From assembly GCA_037693485.1 (NCBI GenBank), contig CM075348.1, forward strand, positions 32,048,501 through 32,112,500: 64,000 nucleotides of DNA, read 5' to 3'. Shown here in pieces: positions 19,219 through 30,225 of this stretch. Under the pieces are notes generated by a model that was not told where the DNA came from, did no database searches, and saw only the letters and a list, made by a program, of their open reading frames with translations. The translations under genes were made by a program, and so were the position numbers. The DNA comes from Kitagawia praeruptora. Lineage: Eukaryota; Streptophyta; Magnoliopsida; Apiales; Apiaceae. Position 1 is the stretch's first letter; each line of letters opens with the position of its first letter.

Positions 19219-20741
19219 TAAACTGATGCTTGTCCTCAAGCATAAACAAATATAACTATATACACTAACTAGTACCACTTGCGTAGATGATCACGGTTGC
19301 ATTTGGCATATGCAACAAGCCATTTAAACCCCTAGGCAGCCCTAGTGGACGAGTGAGGTCTCGTTAGGGCCTATAGCGAATGTACCCACAAAATTCATCA
19401 CTACCTAATGCAATGCAATGCATGTATGCAACTAATATGAAAATGCAACGATCCCCTCGAACTAACCAAAACCAACTAGCAAGCAAATATCTCAAAGAAT
19501 GCAACTAAATCCAAATAGAGCTCGACTAAGTCCCCGTACTCTAACAATACATGACAGAAACGTGCGTGTGTGCGATGCTCATCAGAAATACTTCCAACAT
19601 TAGATCAAAATCATACATGTTCTTTGCCAAGACAATCACAAGTTTATAAATAGAATAGACTGTAGACACTTCATAACCTCAGAACACCTCCATCCTTATT
19701 CAAGTTAGCCAGGAATTCATGCTTTATTATTACACTTCGACATATAATATACAAGCATGCTTATTTAACCGTGCAATGGATGAGACCCCAAAAGGCTTAT
19801 ACAATAATACTCATGTAACGAGCGTTAGGTTAGTGGATCCCAGACTATAAAAGCCTTAGGTCACTAGGCACAAAGTCCCCTAGAACTTAATTGCTCGAGT
19901 ATTAAAGAGCTCACCCAGGTTAATTTTGCATATAAACATTCACATAACTTTTTTTTCTCTTTTTTTCTTTTTTTTGATTTTTTTTATATATGCAATCTGG
20001 AATGAGAATTCTCAATTTCAACCCTAGACTACTCATATAAATATGAGCCGGCTACTAGCCATTTGACACCTAGCCATTATTAACAACTAGCATGAACTTC
20101 CTGGTTTCCCCCAAACTTAGACTTTATTGCTCCTACGTCGTCAAGGGAATAACGAAAATTCTAAATATAAACAAGTGATTAAATCTCAAAACATCCAAAC
20201 AGGCATGACCCTAACCTAGCCCAAATCACACGATGAGACTGTGTAAAAATTTTGTTTCTGAAGCATGCAAGTCAATTCCTAGGAACTATAAATCATCCCT
20301 CTATTCATCATTACCACACCCAATTAGACATCAACCTACCAATCAGAATTAGCTCATTCTAAGGGATCATGAAAAATGCATGCCATGAAAATGCAACTAA
20401 AATGAAGTCACATGGCAAAACAAACAAACAAAAAAAATAACAGAATGTCCTATATGAAACAAACAAACAAAAATACGAACAAAACATGAATGAATTACAC
20501 TAAACATGCAAAATATGATTTCTACATGAACACAATGACATAAATAACTACCAAACACTACTTATCCCTAAACCACCCCCAAACTTAGAATATTCGATGT
20601 CCTCATTGAATGGAAAGGTAATACAAGGGATAGTAGAAAACATACCTAAAAACTACCGAAACACGTGGGTTGCCCCCCACGAAGCGCCTTTGTTTAAAGT
20701 CTTTAGCTAGACATGGCAACTGCTTTTTCTCTTGAAAATTT
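19219..20741 (-). other. Long non-coding 3' region of the Athila-like element
   Basis: This 1.5-kb stretch has no credible ORF. It includes a T-rich tract at about 19949-19986 and a GTGGGTTGCCCCCCACG hairpin-like word near 20666. Long untranslated regions after pol are common in Athila elements. Confidence 0.65.
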
Positions 20742-22115
20742 CTACACCGTATCTCTATATGGCCATTTAATTATCTTTTCCGGGGCTACATCCTTGATGA
20801 CAAGTTTCTGCCTTCTTCGCTCTTCAAAGGTGTCAGCAACAATGTTCTCTTCACTACCTGACAAGTTAGCAACAATAATAATAGGCAAAGTAGATGAATG
20901 ACCCAAATATGCATACCTCCTGTGATCTGGTAGTTTAAGCTCAAGTTTGGAAGCTTCTTCAACATGATGATTTTCATTATTAACCACCAAAGACTGAGCA
21001 AGAATGGAGATAGACGGACTAGGAACAGAGGTGGGTAGTTCACCAACAGAAGTCTTAACAACAGACTTAGGATCAAAAGAACTATCCTCTAGTTGACTTC
21101 CATGCTTAGCACAAATAGCAGTTAATTCCTCCAACACCTCGTCAGAAGTGAAATTCATATACAACTCATGAAGATCTTCATTACCCTCAATCAAAACATC
21201 TTCCTCAAGAAAAGACTCAATTGCACTATCCTCAAGATTTGACCATGAAACCACCTCATCAACCAGCACCTTAGAATCCCAGAGATCAGCCAAGCCTAAT
21301 TCCTCACCTTCAGTATCAGACTTTCCTTGTGAAGCATTGTCTAAGGGGTCCGACTTGCCAAAACACTCTTCCTCCTCTACCGAAAATTCCAAGAGTCTCT
21401 TTGGATATGGAGGAGTAGGGTAGATCTGATTGATATTTGTAGATTGCTCCGGAGAAGCTTTTTCAACATGATTCTTACTCTTTTCCACTTCACCGTCCAA
21501 CTGCTCAGCTGCCAAATCAGATTTTTCAATTTCTGGTGTTGCAAATTTTTCAACCTGATCATTCTGAACTTCTTCATCTTCCTTAGCTGCTGATTCCTGA
21601 TCAGTTGTAGCCTTTCCGGATCTCAAGGTAACTGCTTCCACCTGCTCGTTGACATCCCCTTTGCCTGGATTAGCCTCTGTATAACTCGGTAGAGTTCTTT
21701 GTAGCATACTCAACAAGGCATTAGTAATCTGCCCAATCTGATTTTCAAAGGTCTTAAACGAGACAGCGTTGCTTTTAATCATCAACCTCAATTCTTCCAA
21801 TTCAGATTCGTCAATAATGGAATTCCCAGAACCAGCATATGATTGTTGTTGCTGAAAACCCGGAGGTTGTGATTGCCACGGGGCATACTGCTGTTGAAAA
21901 TTCTGGTGATTGTAAGGTTGTGCTCCATATTATTGACCTGGATATTGCTGATAAAGCTGTTGTGGTTGTAGCATGCCACCTTGATTGTTGCTCCAGTATG
22001 CCGATTCATAAGAGATAGCACACTGATTAGCCTCATATGTGCCCGCACATAGCTCACAAACACTAGCCTCCTGCTGAACTCCATAGTAAGTTAGAAACTC
22101 CATCACCTGAAACAC
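20742..22115 (-). pseudogene. Athila gag remnant fused to an RT-proximal fragment
   Basis: One frame runs 22115 to 20742 with a single TAA (21930-21932). The upstream part is Gln/Tyr-rich with a Cys-X2-Cys word, like the end of Athila gag. From 21800 come a FKTFENQIGQITNAL block and a VEAVTLRSGK motif, both typical of Athila gag C-termini, then an acidic linker. The final 70 residues (LPDHRRYAYLGHSSTLPIII) resemble the segment leading into the Athila RT domain. The frame ends soon after, so a deletion has removed pol. Gag lacks its N-terminal capsid domain. The protein could only be moved or packaged by enzymes from another element. Confidence 0.8.
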
Positions 22116-22214
22116 AACGAACTACATAAAAATAGATGAGAAAAACATTCCGAGTCAGTGAACTCTAACGACCACTGATGACAAGCACATAAACTGAAAT
22201 TAAAACACCGTTGA

Positions 22215-22232
22215 TCCCCGGCAGCGGCGCCA
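22215..22232 (-). other. Primer binding site (Asp tRNA)
   Basis: On the minus strand it reads TGGCGCCGCTGCCGGGGA, complementary to the 3' end of plant Asp tRNA apart from one base. This site is characteristic of Athila-type elements. Confidence 0.88.
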
Positions 22233-22238
22233 AAAACT

Positions 22239-23740
22239 TGTTAACACAAAATCACGCAAGCGTACGTGGTCATAAGTAATATATGAATAAGTCAAGTTCG
22301 TTCCCACAGAGATCTGGTTATGGTTTTAATTCAGTAGATGTACCTATGCAACAATGTATGATTATTATTCACTGCTAAGACAATTAACAAATTTGGGTTT
22401 TAATTAACTAAAATTAACTAAGGAAGTAAATTAACAAACTAAGAATTAACTAACTAACGAGAATTTAAATCAAATTACTTATATGAGAATAAACATGAGA
22501 TCCTAACTTCATTAAATACTTTGCTTAGATCTGACGCCTTTAATCACTATATGCAATGGTTATGATATCTGATCGGATAACACGAAACAAGTACACGCTA
22601 CCTGTCAGCATACGTATACCAAATTAAACATACATCCACAAAAGAGATAGAAGATGAATAGACACCAATTATGCTTAGACCCTATATGTCTATAGAATTT
22701 GAAAACATAACGGTTGAAGAGCAAGTTATCCATATTGATCACATAGGGCAATATAAGTATTTTCATCCTACACTACGAATCATGTTGATAAACAATCATG
22801 AACCTATGCTAGCATGTCAAGTTCTAAATCTCAAGATCCACTTTCACTTCACTAGAGATTAACAAATTAGATGTTAGCTACGCATCTAACAATTAAGCAT
22901 AACCATACGAGGATATCAGATATACATCACACACAGATCTGTAAAGCATCAAGATACTAAAGCTCCATAAATAAATCAATTAGAATCCCATGACAACGAT
23001 TAGTTCGTAATTGAACCTCTCGTCATCATTGGATCAAGTGAAACCATGATAAAAACAAAGTATGAAAAGATACAAATAAACCTAAGTAATTGATATATAA
23101 TGGTGATACAAATTACAATGCTAGGATGTGTTTAAATAGGCTCTAGAAGTCTTGCCCAGCAAGAAAATATCAAAACAGAATTATAATAGAATTTCTGCAA
23201 AATACGTTTCCTAAACTGATTCTGTTTTGAAGGAAAATTCGTAGCTGACTTTTATTCAGTATTTCTGGACCGTTCCAATTGTAATTGGACCTCTGAACCA
23301 CTTTAGAATGAAAGAGAATCTCGTTAGCTTCGTGTGGACAGTAAGATCGTCCAAAACGGACTTGTAGAACTCAAGATATGGCCCAAACATTGAATCAGGA
23401 TTTTCAGGACAATTTCGGAATTGGAAGAATATCTCACGCGCCGCAGCGCACTAACCAGGATACAGCGCGGCCTGGGGTCTGTTCAAGATTGTAGAAAATA
23501 TCGTTGTCTTCGTGTGAGCTGTAAGATCACTGAATTCGGACTTCTAGAACTCCAGATATGGCCAAAATAGTGCAGACTGCGCAACCTACCCGGAAAATTC
23601 GAATTTTAATCAATTTAACCTCCAACTCTTAGTTCTGCAAAACTCAACGAAAACACATTAAACACACCACATACTTGAGGTCAAGTAATCAATTTAAGTC
23701 GACATGAAGCATTTCAAGTGGATATAAAATCCACTTATCA
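22239..23740 (-). repeat. 5' LTR of the Athila-like element
   Basis: It is about 1,502 bp and starts TGTTAACACAAAATCACGCA. The primer site lies six bases inside it. Confidence 0.93.
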
Positions 23741-23852
23741 GAATTCGGAAAGCGAAAATGGGGATTGCACTTCTCGATTCCAAAGTGACCCAACGTTTGT
23801 CCCAATTTGTAAACGAGATATATACGTAAGGACAAAGTGGCATAGCAAATAA

Positions 23853-24236
23853 GAGCATGTCCAATGGGAGAAACTCCTTAGCTAAAAACCAATTTAGCAT
23901 GCCATAAATAAAAGTTTTAGAGATTATGTAAAAAAAGTGTACTTCAATGGTACATTCCTGTTAGCAATAATTTTAGCCAACCCCACTATGTTGACCATAT
24001 TTGCTGAACATGTATAGACATGTAGTAATATTCCACATCACTTGTTACCATATAAAAATAATATATTCCATTTTTAACAATCTAAAATAATAATGACATA
24101 CCATTTTTAAAATATAACTAGTCATTATAGCCAACTCCATTGGAGCACAACACCTTACAAGTTCAACAAATTTTAGATAATCATTATTTTATATTATTTT
24201 AATCAACCATTTTAGATAACACCGTTGGAGATGCTC
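23853..24236. mobile_element. MITE with GAGCATSTCCAA-type ends
   Basis: The left end GAGCATGTCCAATGG matches the complement of the right end ACCGTTGGAGATGCTC. Such ends are typical of Harbinger/hAT-like plant MITEs. The target duplication is not clear enough to decide the superfamily. No ORF. Confidence 0.68.
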
Positions 24237-24444
24237 AAACAATTAAATCCTAAAGTTCGTACAATTAAGATCAACCGATTCAAGACATCACTTTGTGCTA
24301 ATGTTATTGGACATATGTAGTACTATTAGACTATGAGTGGATACATGCAAATCCTACTTATTTGACATTGGTATACAAATACATCATTATGTTATGACTT
24401 GTGAGAAGCATTTCAAATAATTTAACTCGAGTTTAATTGTCCTA

Positions 24445-24755
24445 CTCCCTCTGTCCAATTCATTTCTACCCACTTACTATTTTGGGGTGTCCCATCATTT
24501 CTACCCATTCCAAAATTAGTAAAATTTTAATTATAAAAAACACTATTACACCCACTAACTTTCCTCCACTATCTCAAATTTATAATATAAAACACTATTA
24601 CACCCATTACTTTTCTACACTATCTCAAATCTATTATTAAAAATTCATAGGTCCCACCACTTTATCCACTTTTCATCTAATTTTATTCATTTTTCATACA
24701 ATTTTTTGATCTCCGTGCCCGAATCCAATGGAAGAACCCACTGAGACAGAGGGAG
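24445..24755. mobile_element. Stowaway-like MITE (CTCCCTCTGTCC family)
   Basis: The ends CTCCCTCTGTCC and GACAGAGGGAG are flanked by TA. The interior has ggggtgtcccatc words shared with the MITE at 55907-56188 and, inverted, with 30487-30755. Confidence 0.85.
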
Positions 24756-26665
24756 TAGTTACCTAGTATAGAATCTCTGTTTTTCTCCTCGGGAAAAAAA
24801 GTTTAATATTACAATGTCAAATAAAAATACTTCTGTCATTCACAACAAAACTCAATTATTAATAATAAATTTAATACAACATTTTTGTACAATGAAGCTA
24901 ATTCTAATGATATAGGTAAATGAATGAATGAAAATTGATAATTTCAATTTTTTTTGCTTATCAATATTGAACTGATAATTTCGAACATTTCTTATTATTT
25001 TATTCTATATTTTTTTTTGTCCACAATCTATGGGTTTTGTCCAGAATCTTTGTCCAAATTATCTTGTGAACACAGATGCATAGTAGTTTACTCTGATATC
25101 TCATAAACACCTAGATATGAATTCGTATTATACATTAATCCCAACAAATTGTCTACATTTTATAAGTTATAACAATATCATGTATGCATGTACTTAAGAA
25201 CAGAATAATCATTTCATTTATCATGACTGAAGAACCCATGCCTCTTGTTATGAAAAAAAACTCACGCCTCTTTGAATGATTCCAAATGAGAATCCTCTTT
25301 TAAATTTCTCTTTTGTAAATTTTGCTCATGCAGTCATGTTATCAACGAGATTTATACCAACGAATCTCTCTTTCTTTTTTCATAAAACAATCATATGAAA
25401 CTAAAATAATATACCTTTGAAGTCCAAAATTTATAATAACAGGAGTACAACATTAACAAATAAAGGGGATGTGAAAATATAGGAAATCGTTTTGCTCGAT
25501 CAGTTATGGCCTAAACCTCGGTCATAACTTATTTTGGGACACTGCTGTAAATTAGCAAAAGAAAAAAAAATCTATGTATCTCTATGCATGCCAATCAATT
25601 AGATGCTTCAATCCCTAAAAAAACTCACCACAGTTAGGGTTGAAGACTACTTAATAAAGGAATATACACAAAATTTAAACATATAGCAGAAATGTTCAGA
25701 TGAGACTGGACGAAAGGAATTTAGACGAATGTGCAAGTTACTTGTTCAACAATTGATTATCAACATCCAAACTTACACCAGAGTAACTGACAGATCTCTA
25801 CAAAATCCATATATAATTCTAAAAGCAAGCTAAAGCTAAAACAAGTAGTGCATCTACAATTTCTTTTAAAACTATCCTAGACGAGAATCAGGCTTTTGCT
25901 ACGTTGTTCACCAAGATTGTTTGTCACGATTACTTATTACAGAGGGTGATGATATTTACAATGAACCTTTTCCTATATGTCCATTCAGGCAGCGATGAGT
26001 CTGAGAGGCTTGCCTTAAGGTCCTTTCTTGGCGAAACTACCAGTTCAAACCAGTGTCCTCTGTGTATTACCTACGATGGTGGCCCTGGTGTCAATATCTG
26101 TGGCTATTATCATCCTTTTTGCCTACCAGTTGTGATCTGATATAGTTTAGAATTCTTATCTGGTTCTGAACCCTGACACAATTGTCTATGCAGGCTTTGT
26201 GGAAATGAAAATTCAACTGTTAAGTGCTGAACCCCCTGGTGAACCTTCTTATAGGTTATAAGAGAACTCAAAGAATGAATAGAAAAGTAGGACATACTAC
26301 CCACAGGCCAGCGAAACTGTAGTTTTCATGCCTCCCTGTATTAAATTAATCAATGAGGCTTCCATTACAAGAGCTTCAGATTGCCCTCGGTTCCAGTAAA
26401 GACTTCATGAAGAACAAAACATCTAGAGAATGGCATATGAACTTCCCTTGGTCAATAATCAGTAGCCAGAATAGCTTAGAACATGAAAAGGTCCACTTTC
26501 ACAGGGGATTAATCTTCAATTCTTTGCACTTTGCAGTAAGACACTGTGACACCAACTTCTGGAATGTCAGCTACTATAGCACATTTACAAGGAATCGACA
26601 ATAGTGCTTTGTTCTCATACCATTACTGTTAGTGGCTTAGATGCTTAATCCAAAAATGCCACCTA
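24756..26665. other. Intergenic and likely 3' flank of the PPR gene, no gene recognised
   Basis: From 24756 to about 25850 the sequence is AT-rich with no credible ORF. From 25850 to 26665 composition is more gene-like and may include the PPR 3' untranslated region. Short ORFs here (for example 25904-26140) show no recognisable motif. Confidence 0.5.
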
Positions 26666-27820
26666 TTAGTAATTCCAGAATACTTGATTACTTCGGTATT
26701 GTTTTCTTAGATATGTTTTTATTAGCCCCTTGTACGTCCAATGTTTATGCCTGTTAAACTCCAAAAGGACTTCAGAGCTTGAGTGGAAGTCTCCTTTGCC
26801 TAAAACTTCGAACACAACGTTATCTGTTGAAAAGGCAGGAGCATCTTCGGTTCTCATATTGCTCAAGGCAAATTCCAAGTTCCGTCCAAGTCTTCTTTCC
26901 AAGTATGCATCAACTATGGCACCATAAGTCACAAGATCAGGAATAACCGCATAGTGTTTCATATGCTCAAGGGTTACATGAAGATCCCAAAACAAGGACA
27001 TTTTTGAGAAAGCCAAAGCTCGGATGTTAAATGTAGTTAGGTCAGGACGAAAACCAGATTCAACCATTCTCAAGAATTCTCTTTGCAAGCTCTTCATTTT
27101 GAAATTGGCGGCGTAAGACAGTAGCAAAAGGTTCCAAAGAAGATTTCCAACGTTTCGCCTACCAAGACCTACATCCCTTATAAACTCACCTAAATTATAG
27201 AATTTATTATTCTTAATATAAGCATATGATATTGCCCGTATTCCTTCTTTCTCAATGAGAATTCTTGACCTTTTAAGGCGACCATAAGCATCTTCTATCT
27301 CAGTTAGAGATCCGTATGTGCTATAATATACAAGAAGTGCGTTTCCAGTTTTAGAATCTACCTTGAATCCCTTTGAAATCATGTCTTTCATTGTCCTCTC
27401 CATCAAATTAAGCTGTCCCGCCTTCCCAAAGCAGGATATGGCGAGTGCATATGTCTCATATAACAATTCAGGGTTCTTGTAACTAACTTGATGCAGAAGT
27501 TCAGTCACTTTATTAAAAAGCCCTGCTCTTCCGTAGGCATCAACTAGTGCAGAAATTATTTGAATATTTGGTACATAAGAACTATATATAATTCCATCCC
27601 AAGTGGCCTGTGCTTGAGAGAGTAAATCATTACTGGCATAACATAACAAAAGAGCTGACAAAGTAGGATAATCAAGTAAAAGACCTTCAGATATCATCTC
27701 CAACACGAGCTCCTCAGCAGCATGAGGCATTTTTTTCATACTAAAATTTAGAATTTGTGAAGAACAATCTAAGTGAGTGGAGGGATGATCTGCAGCTCGT
27801 TGTTTCAAATGCCAGAGTAA
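26666..27820 (-). CDS. P-class pentatricopeptide repeat protein, main exon
   Basis: This exon encodes 384 residues made mostly of about seven to eight helical-pair repeats of 35 residues. Typical words are TLSALLLCYASNDLLSQAQA, ALVDAYGRAGLFNKVTELL, ALAISCFGKAGQLNLMER and TYGAIVDAYLERRLGRNLEF. P-class PPR proteins bind organellar RNA and act in its processing or translation. No DYW, E or SMR tail follows; the protein ends soon after a conserved-looking VLGKGDFHSSSEVLLEF block. The open frame extends upstream to 27865, but that part reads through a pyrimidine/AT tract ending in CAG (27821-27823), so I place the exon start at 27820. The layout recalls the Arabidopsis At3g42630 type, which a search would have to confirm. 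Confidence 0.85.
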   Translation of the reverse strand, partial: LLWHLKQRAADHPSTHLDCSSQILNFSMKKMPHAAEELVLEMISEGLLLDYPTLSALLLCYASNDLLSQAQATWDGIIYSSYVPNIQIISALVDAYGRAGLFNKVTELLHQVSYKNPELLYETYALAISCFGKAGQLNLMERTMKDMISKGFKVDSKTGNALLVYYSTYGSLTEIEDAYGRLKRSRILIEKEGIRAISYAYIKNNKFYNLGEFIRDVGLGRRNVGNLLWNLLLLSYAANFKMKSLQREFLRMVESGFRPDLTTFNIRALAFSKMSLFWDLHVTLEHMKHYAVIPDLVTYGAIVDAYLERRLGRNLEFALSNMRTEDAPAFSTDNVVFEVLGKGDFHSSSEVLLEFNRHKHWTYKGLIKTYLRKQYRSNQVFWNY

Positions 27821-27869
27821 CTGTTTAAGTATAGAATATAGATAGCAAGCCACCACAAAAATCAAAACT

Positions 27870-28690
27870 TTTCACCATATACACAAAATGTACATTTATT
27901 ACACACAATACCTACACAAACAAACTCAAACCCAAGTTGCAAAAAACCACAAAAATCAAAACTTTTCAACATAAACACCCAATGTATCTCAATACAAAAT
28001 AACATTGCAAATATAAAGAGTAAATTACATAGTGGTGGCTGTATTTTACACCAATTTTCAAAATAATGGCCAAATTTTCAGATTCGCAAAAGAGTGGCCA
28101 AGTTTTCTTTCCGCCTTTCAAAAGAGTGGCTGCCGTCAACTTCCGTTAAATTTTCACCGTTAACTAATATATTTAAATAGTAAATTCCAGAATAATAGCC
28201 AAACTTTACAATGATTTTCAAAATAGTTAACGGTGAAAATCATTAAATAGCCACTATTTTGAAAATCATTGTAAAGTATGGTCACCATTCTGTAATTTAT
28301 TCTTTAAATATATATATATATTAACGGTGAAAATTTAACGGAAGTTGACGGCAGCCACTCTTTTGAAAGGCGGAAAGAAAAGTTGGCCACTCTTTTGAGA
28401 ATCTGAAAATTTGGCCACTATTTTGAAAATTGGTGTAAAATATAGCCACCACTATGTAATTTACTCCAAATATAAACTCACACCCACATTACAAAACACC
28501 ATAAAAATCAAAACTTTTCACCATAAACACCAAATGCACATCAGTACCAGCACAAACTCACACCCACATTTCAAAACACCATTAAAATCCAAACTTTTCA
28601 CCATAAACACCAAATGCACACACCAAATGCACATCATTACACACAATACCATCACAAACAAACTCAACCCCACATTCCCAAACACCCTAA
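27870..28690. repeat. Tandem repeat of about 95 bp, four or so copies, split by a MITE
   Basis: Units share words such as AATCAAAACTTTTCACCATA, AACACCAAATGCACATCA and ACAAACTCACACCCACAT. Copies lie at about 27870-27965, 27960-28017, 28467-28560 and 28560-28690. The MITE at 28018-28466 separates them. All lie within the proposed PPR intron. Confidence 0.75.
28018..28466. mobile_element. MULE-type hairpin MITE with 10-bp TSD
   Basis: Long inverted arms (about 28018-28180 and 28310-28466) start GAGTAAATTACATAGTGGTG and end in the complement. The exact duplication caaatataaa flanks it at 28008-28017 and 28467-28476. It is almost one large hairpin with no ORF. The ends differ from those of the MULE at 15001, so it is another family with the same duplication length. 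Confidence 0.88.
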
Positions 28691-28709
28691 AAATCAAAAG
28701 TTTCCATCC

Positions 28710-29101
28710 GAAATACCGCAGACTAATGTCCAGCAGCACCAAGAGTACAATCCACAAAATTCTTCATCACAACACACCTAAAACCTCCAAAACCTCACCA
28801 AGCATGACTGGTATGTGGGACCCACTGTCCCCAAATTTCAACACAGTCTCTTCATCAAACTCTTCATCAGACCTAGTCCTTTTAAGTGCAGCCAAATCAG
28901 CCAATCTTTTGCTTTTTACATCATCAGTGGTGACATTATTTGTGTTTTTAGTGGTGGGTTTTTGTTTTTCTTTGGTTTTTTTCTTGGGTTTTTTGGTGGG
29001 TTTTGAGGTCTTTTTTTGTGGTGGTGGTAGAGAAAGTGCTGAGAGAGATGAAGAGGCGGCGGTGGGTTTAAAAAGAGGGTTTTGAGGAGGGATGATGCCA
29101 T
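28710..29101 (-). pseudogene. RsmH/MraW (16S rRNA m4C methyltransferase) fragment
   Basis: RsmH methylates N4 of a cytosine in the small-subunit rRNA decoding region; plants have organelle-targeted forms. On the minus strand an ATG at 29101 starts a Ser/Leu/Pro-rich leader. After a frameshift near 29068, another frame runs as a Lys-rich linker and then KRLADLAALKRTRSDEE and SHIPVMLGEVLEVL, the hallmark RsmH N-terminus. After a second shift come FVDCTLGAAGH, which is SAM-binding motif I, and a TAG. Similarity stops near 28710, leaving only about the first 130 residues. Two frame changes plus a stop mark it as dead. It lies in sense orientation inside the proposed PPR intron. Confidence 0.72.
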
Positions 29102-29330
29102 GGATGATAAAAATTCAAGCTTTCATTGGATTTGCTTTGGAAAATTTATTCTTGAATTTACATAACTATAAACCCATAAATTCCTATTCTTGAATTTACA
29201 CCATTCGAACTTAGAAAATAGAAACCCACAATAACAACAAATCATATTATCATAATACATGATAAATAGAGCAAGAAGCCAAGAACTATACTTACAACAG
29301 TTCAACAGGAAATTGTATATAAGAACATAC

Positions 29331-29444
29331 CTTGTGAGACAAAGAACGATCTGGGTGCTTCATTTTTCGTCTTAGTTTCTCATTTGAACAGCTTAATTTC
29401 ATGGTTTGAGGAAAACTTGAACACATAACTGACAGGGCTTCCAT
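29331..29444 (-). CDS. Proposed first exon of the PPR gene
   Basis: On the minus strand an ATG at 29444 opens 38 codons rich in Ser, Lys and Arg with few acidic residues (MEALSVMCSSFPQTMKLSCS...), which suits an organelle targeting peptide. The frame runs into AAG followed by GTATGT at 29330, a strong 5' splice site in phase 0. The main exon also begins in phase 0 after a CAG acceptor at 27821. Joining them gives about 422 residues, a plausible PPR length. The intron would be 1,510 bp (27821-29330). This is inferred from signals and frame; a small additional exon cannot be excluded. Confidence 0.6.
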
Positions 29445-30035
29445 TGTTGGATGGAGAAAATGTAGAAAGAACCAACTGATCTCTAATACAGTACAGTGAA
29501 ATCTAAGAATGTTGGATAAAATGAATAATAATTTTTTAAAATAAATAATTTTTTTATTTCAATTTGAGATAATGTGATAAATAAATAATTTTGTTGTATT
29601 AAACTATTAATGAAAATGAATAATTTTTATTAAAATTTCTAAAGATTTTATATAGGGCTAAGGGCATGCTTTTCCGAGAGGTTACCTCTAAGATTATTAA
29701 AAAAATAATATAAGAATAGGATTATTTTTATAAATATAGGAATCAAGTTCAATTATTACAAAATTCATTAAAAAAATTGTACTAAAACCTCATGTAAATC
29801 TCCCCACACCTCATGAACACTATTATTTTTTATATAAATATAAATAAATATTTATTAAAATTAAAATAAAATATATTTTTATGATATATATTATTTTTTA
29901 AAAGATTCATAAATTCATCTATATTTTAATAAATTCTAAATATCCTATCTATATAATCTTATAAATAGTATCAAATATGTTAAAATATTTGAAATATGTT
30001 ATACGTAATTTATACATATATTGTATATATATATA
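29445..30035. other. PPR 5' flank, AT-rich, no further gene seen
   Basis: About 29445-29520 probably contains the PPR 5' untranslated region and promoter. From 29520 the sequence becomes very AT-rich with no credible ORF. No TATA box stands out from the AT-rich background. Confidence 0.45.
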
Positions 30036-30225
30036 GGGGACGGAGTTTCTAAAACACACAATAGAGGTTCTCTATTAGTACACTTTAAATCATGTAATTT
30101 ATTATTATTTTTGATAATTCAACCGTACGGATGAAAAGTTTATGTCGAAATAATATTGTATACAAATTTTTATTATATTTGAAATAATGGAACATCACTT
30201 TTATAATAATACAATTTTCTATATA
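30036..30225. mobile_element. Left arm of a split TIR DNA transposon
   Basis: This arm starts GGGGACGGAGTTTCTAAAAC and is the imperfect reverse complement of 55099-55328 (shared words TCTAAAACACACAATA, TTCTCTATTAGT and CCAACCGTACG-like). The two arms are the ends of one small element now 25 kb apart. AT repeats flank both ends, so the target duplication is probably TATATATA but cannot be placed exactly. Confidence 0.75.

Larger units (their letters stand above)
17698..23740 (-). mobile_element. Athila-like Ty3/gypsy deletion derivative
   Basis: Two LTRs of about 1.5 kb (TGTTAACACA...CCACTTATCA) are flanked by an exact 5-bp duplication gaatt (17693-17697 and 23741-23745). The primer site pairs with Asp tRNA, typical of plant Athila/Tat gypsy elements. 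The 3.0-kb interior holds only a truncated gag fused to a short RT-proximal piece; protease, most of RT, RNase H and integrase are missing. About three dozen LTR substitutions and two small indels by eye (about 2.4%) make it clearly older than element A. Confidence 0.92.

Noticed and set aside
25904..26140. Small plus-strand gene downstream of the PPR gene
   Set aside because: 78 codons without motif, in the likely 3' flank of the opposite-strand PPR gene.
27821..27865. Upstream 15 codons of the PPR open frame starting at TTG
   Set aside because: No ATG is present and the stretch reads as an AT-rich intron end leading to a CAG acceptor.
28411..29085. Plus-strand 224-codon frame with Thr/Ser/His-rich start and Phe/Gly-rich end
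   Set aside because: It crosses the MITE border, the tandem repeat and the antisense of the RsmH fragment; its composition follows those repeats and no motif is seen.
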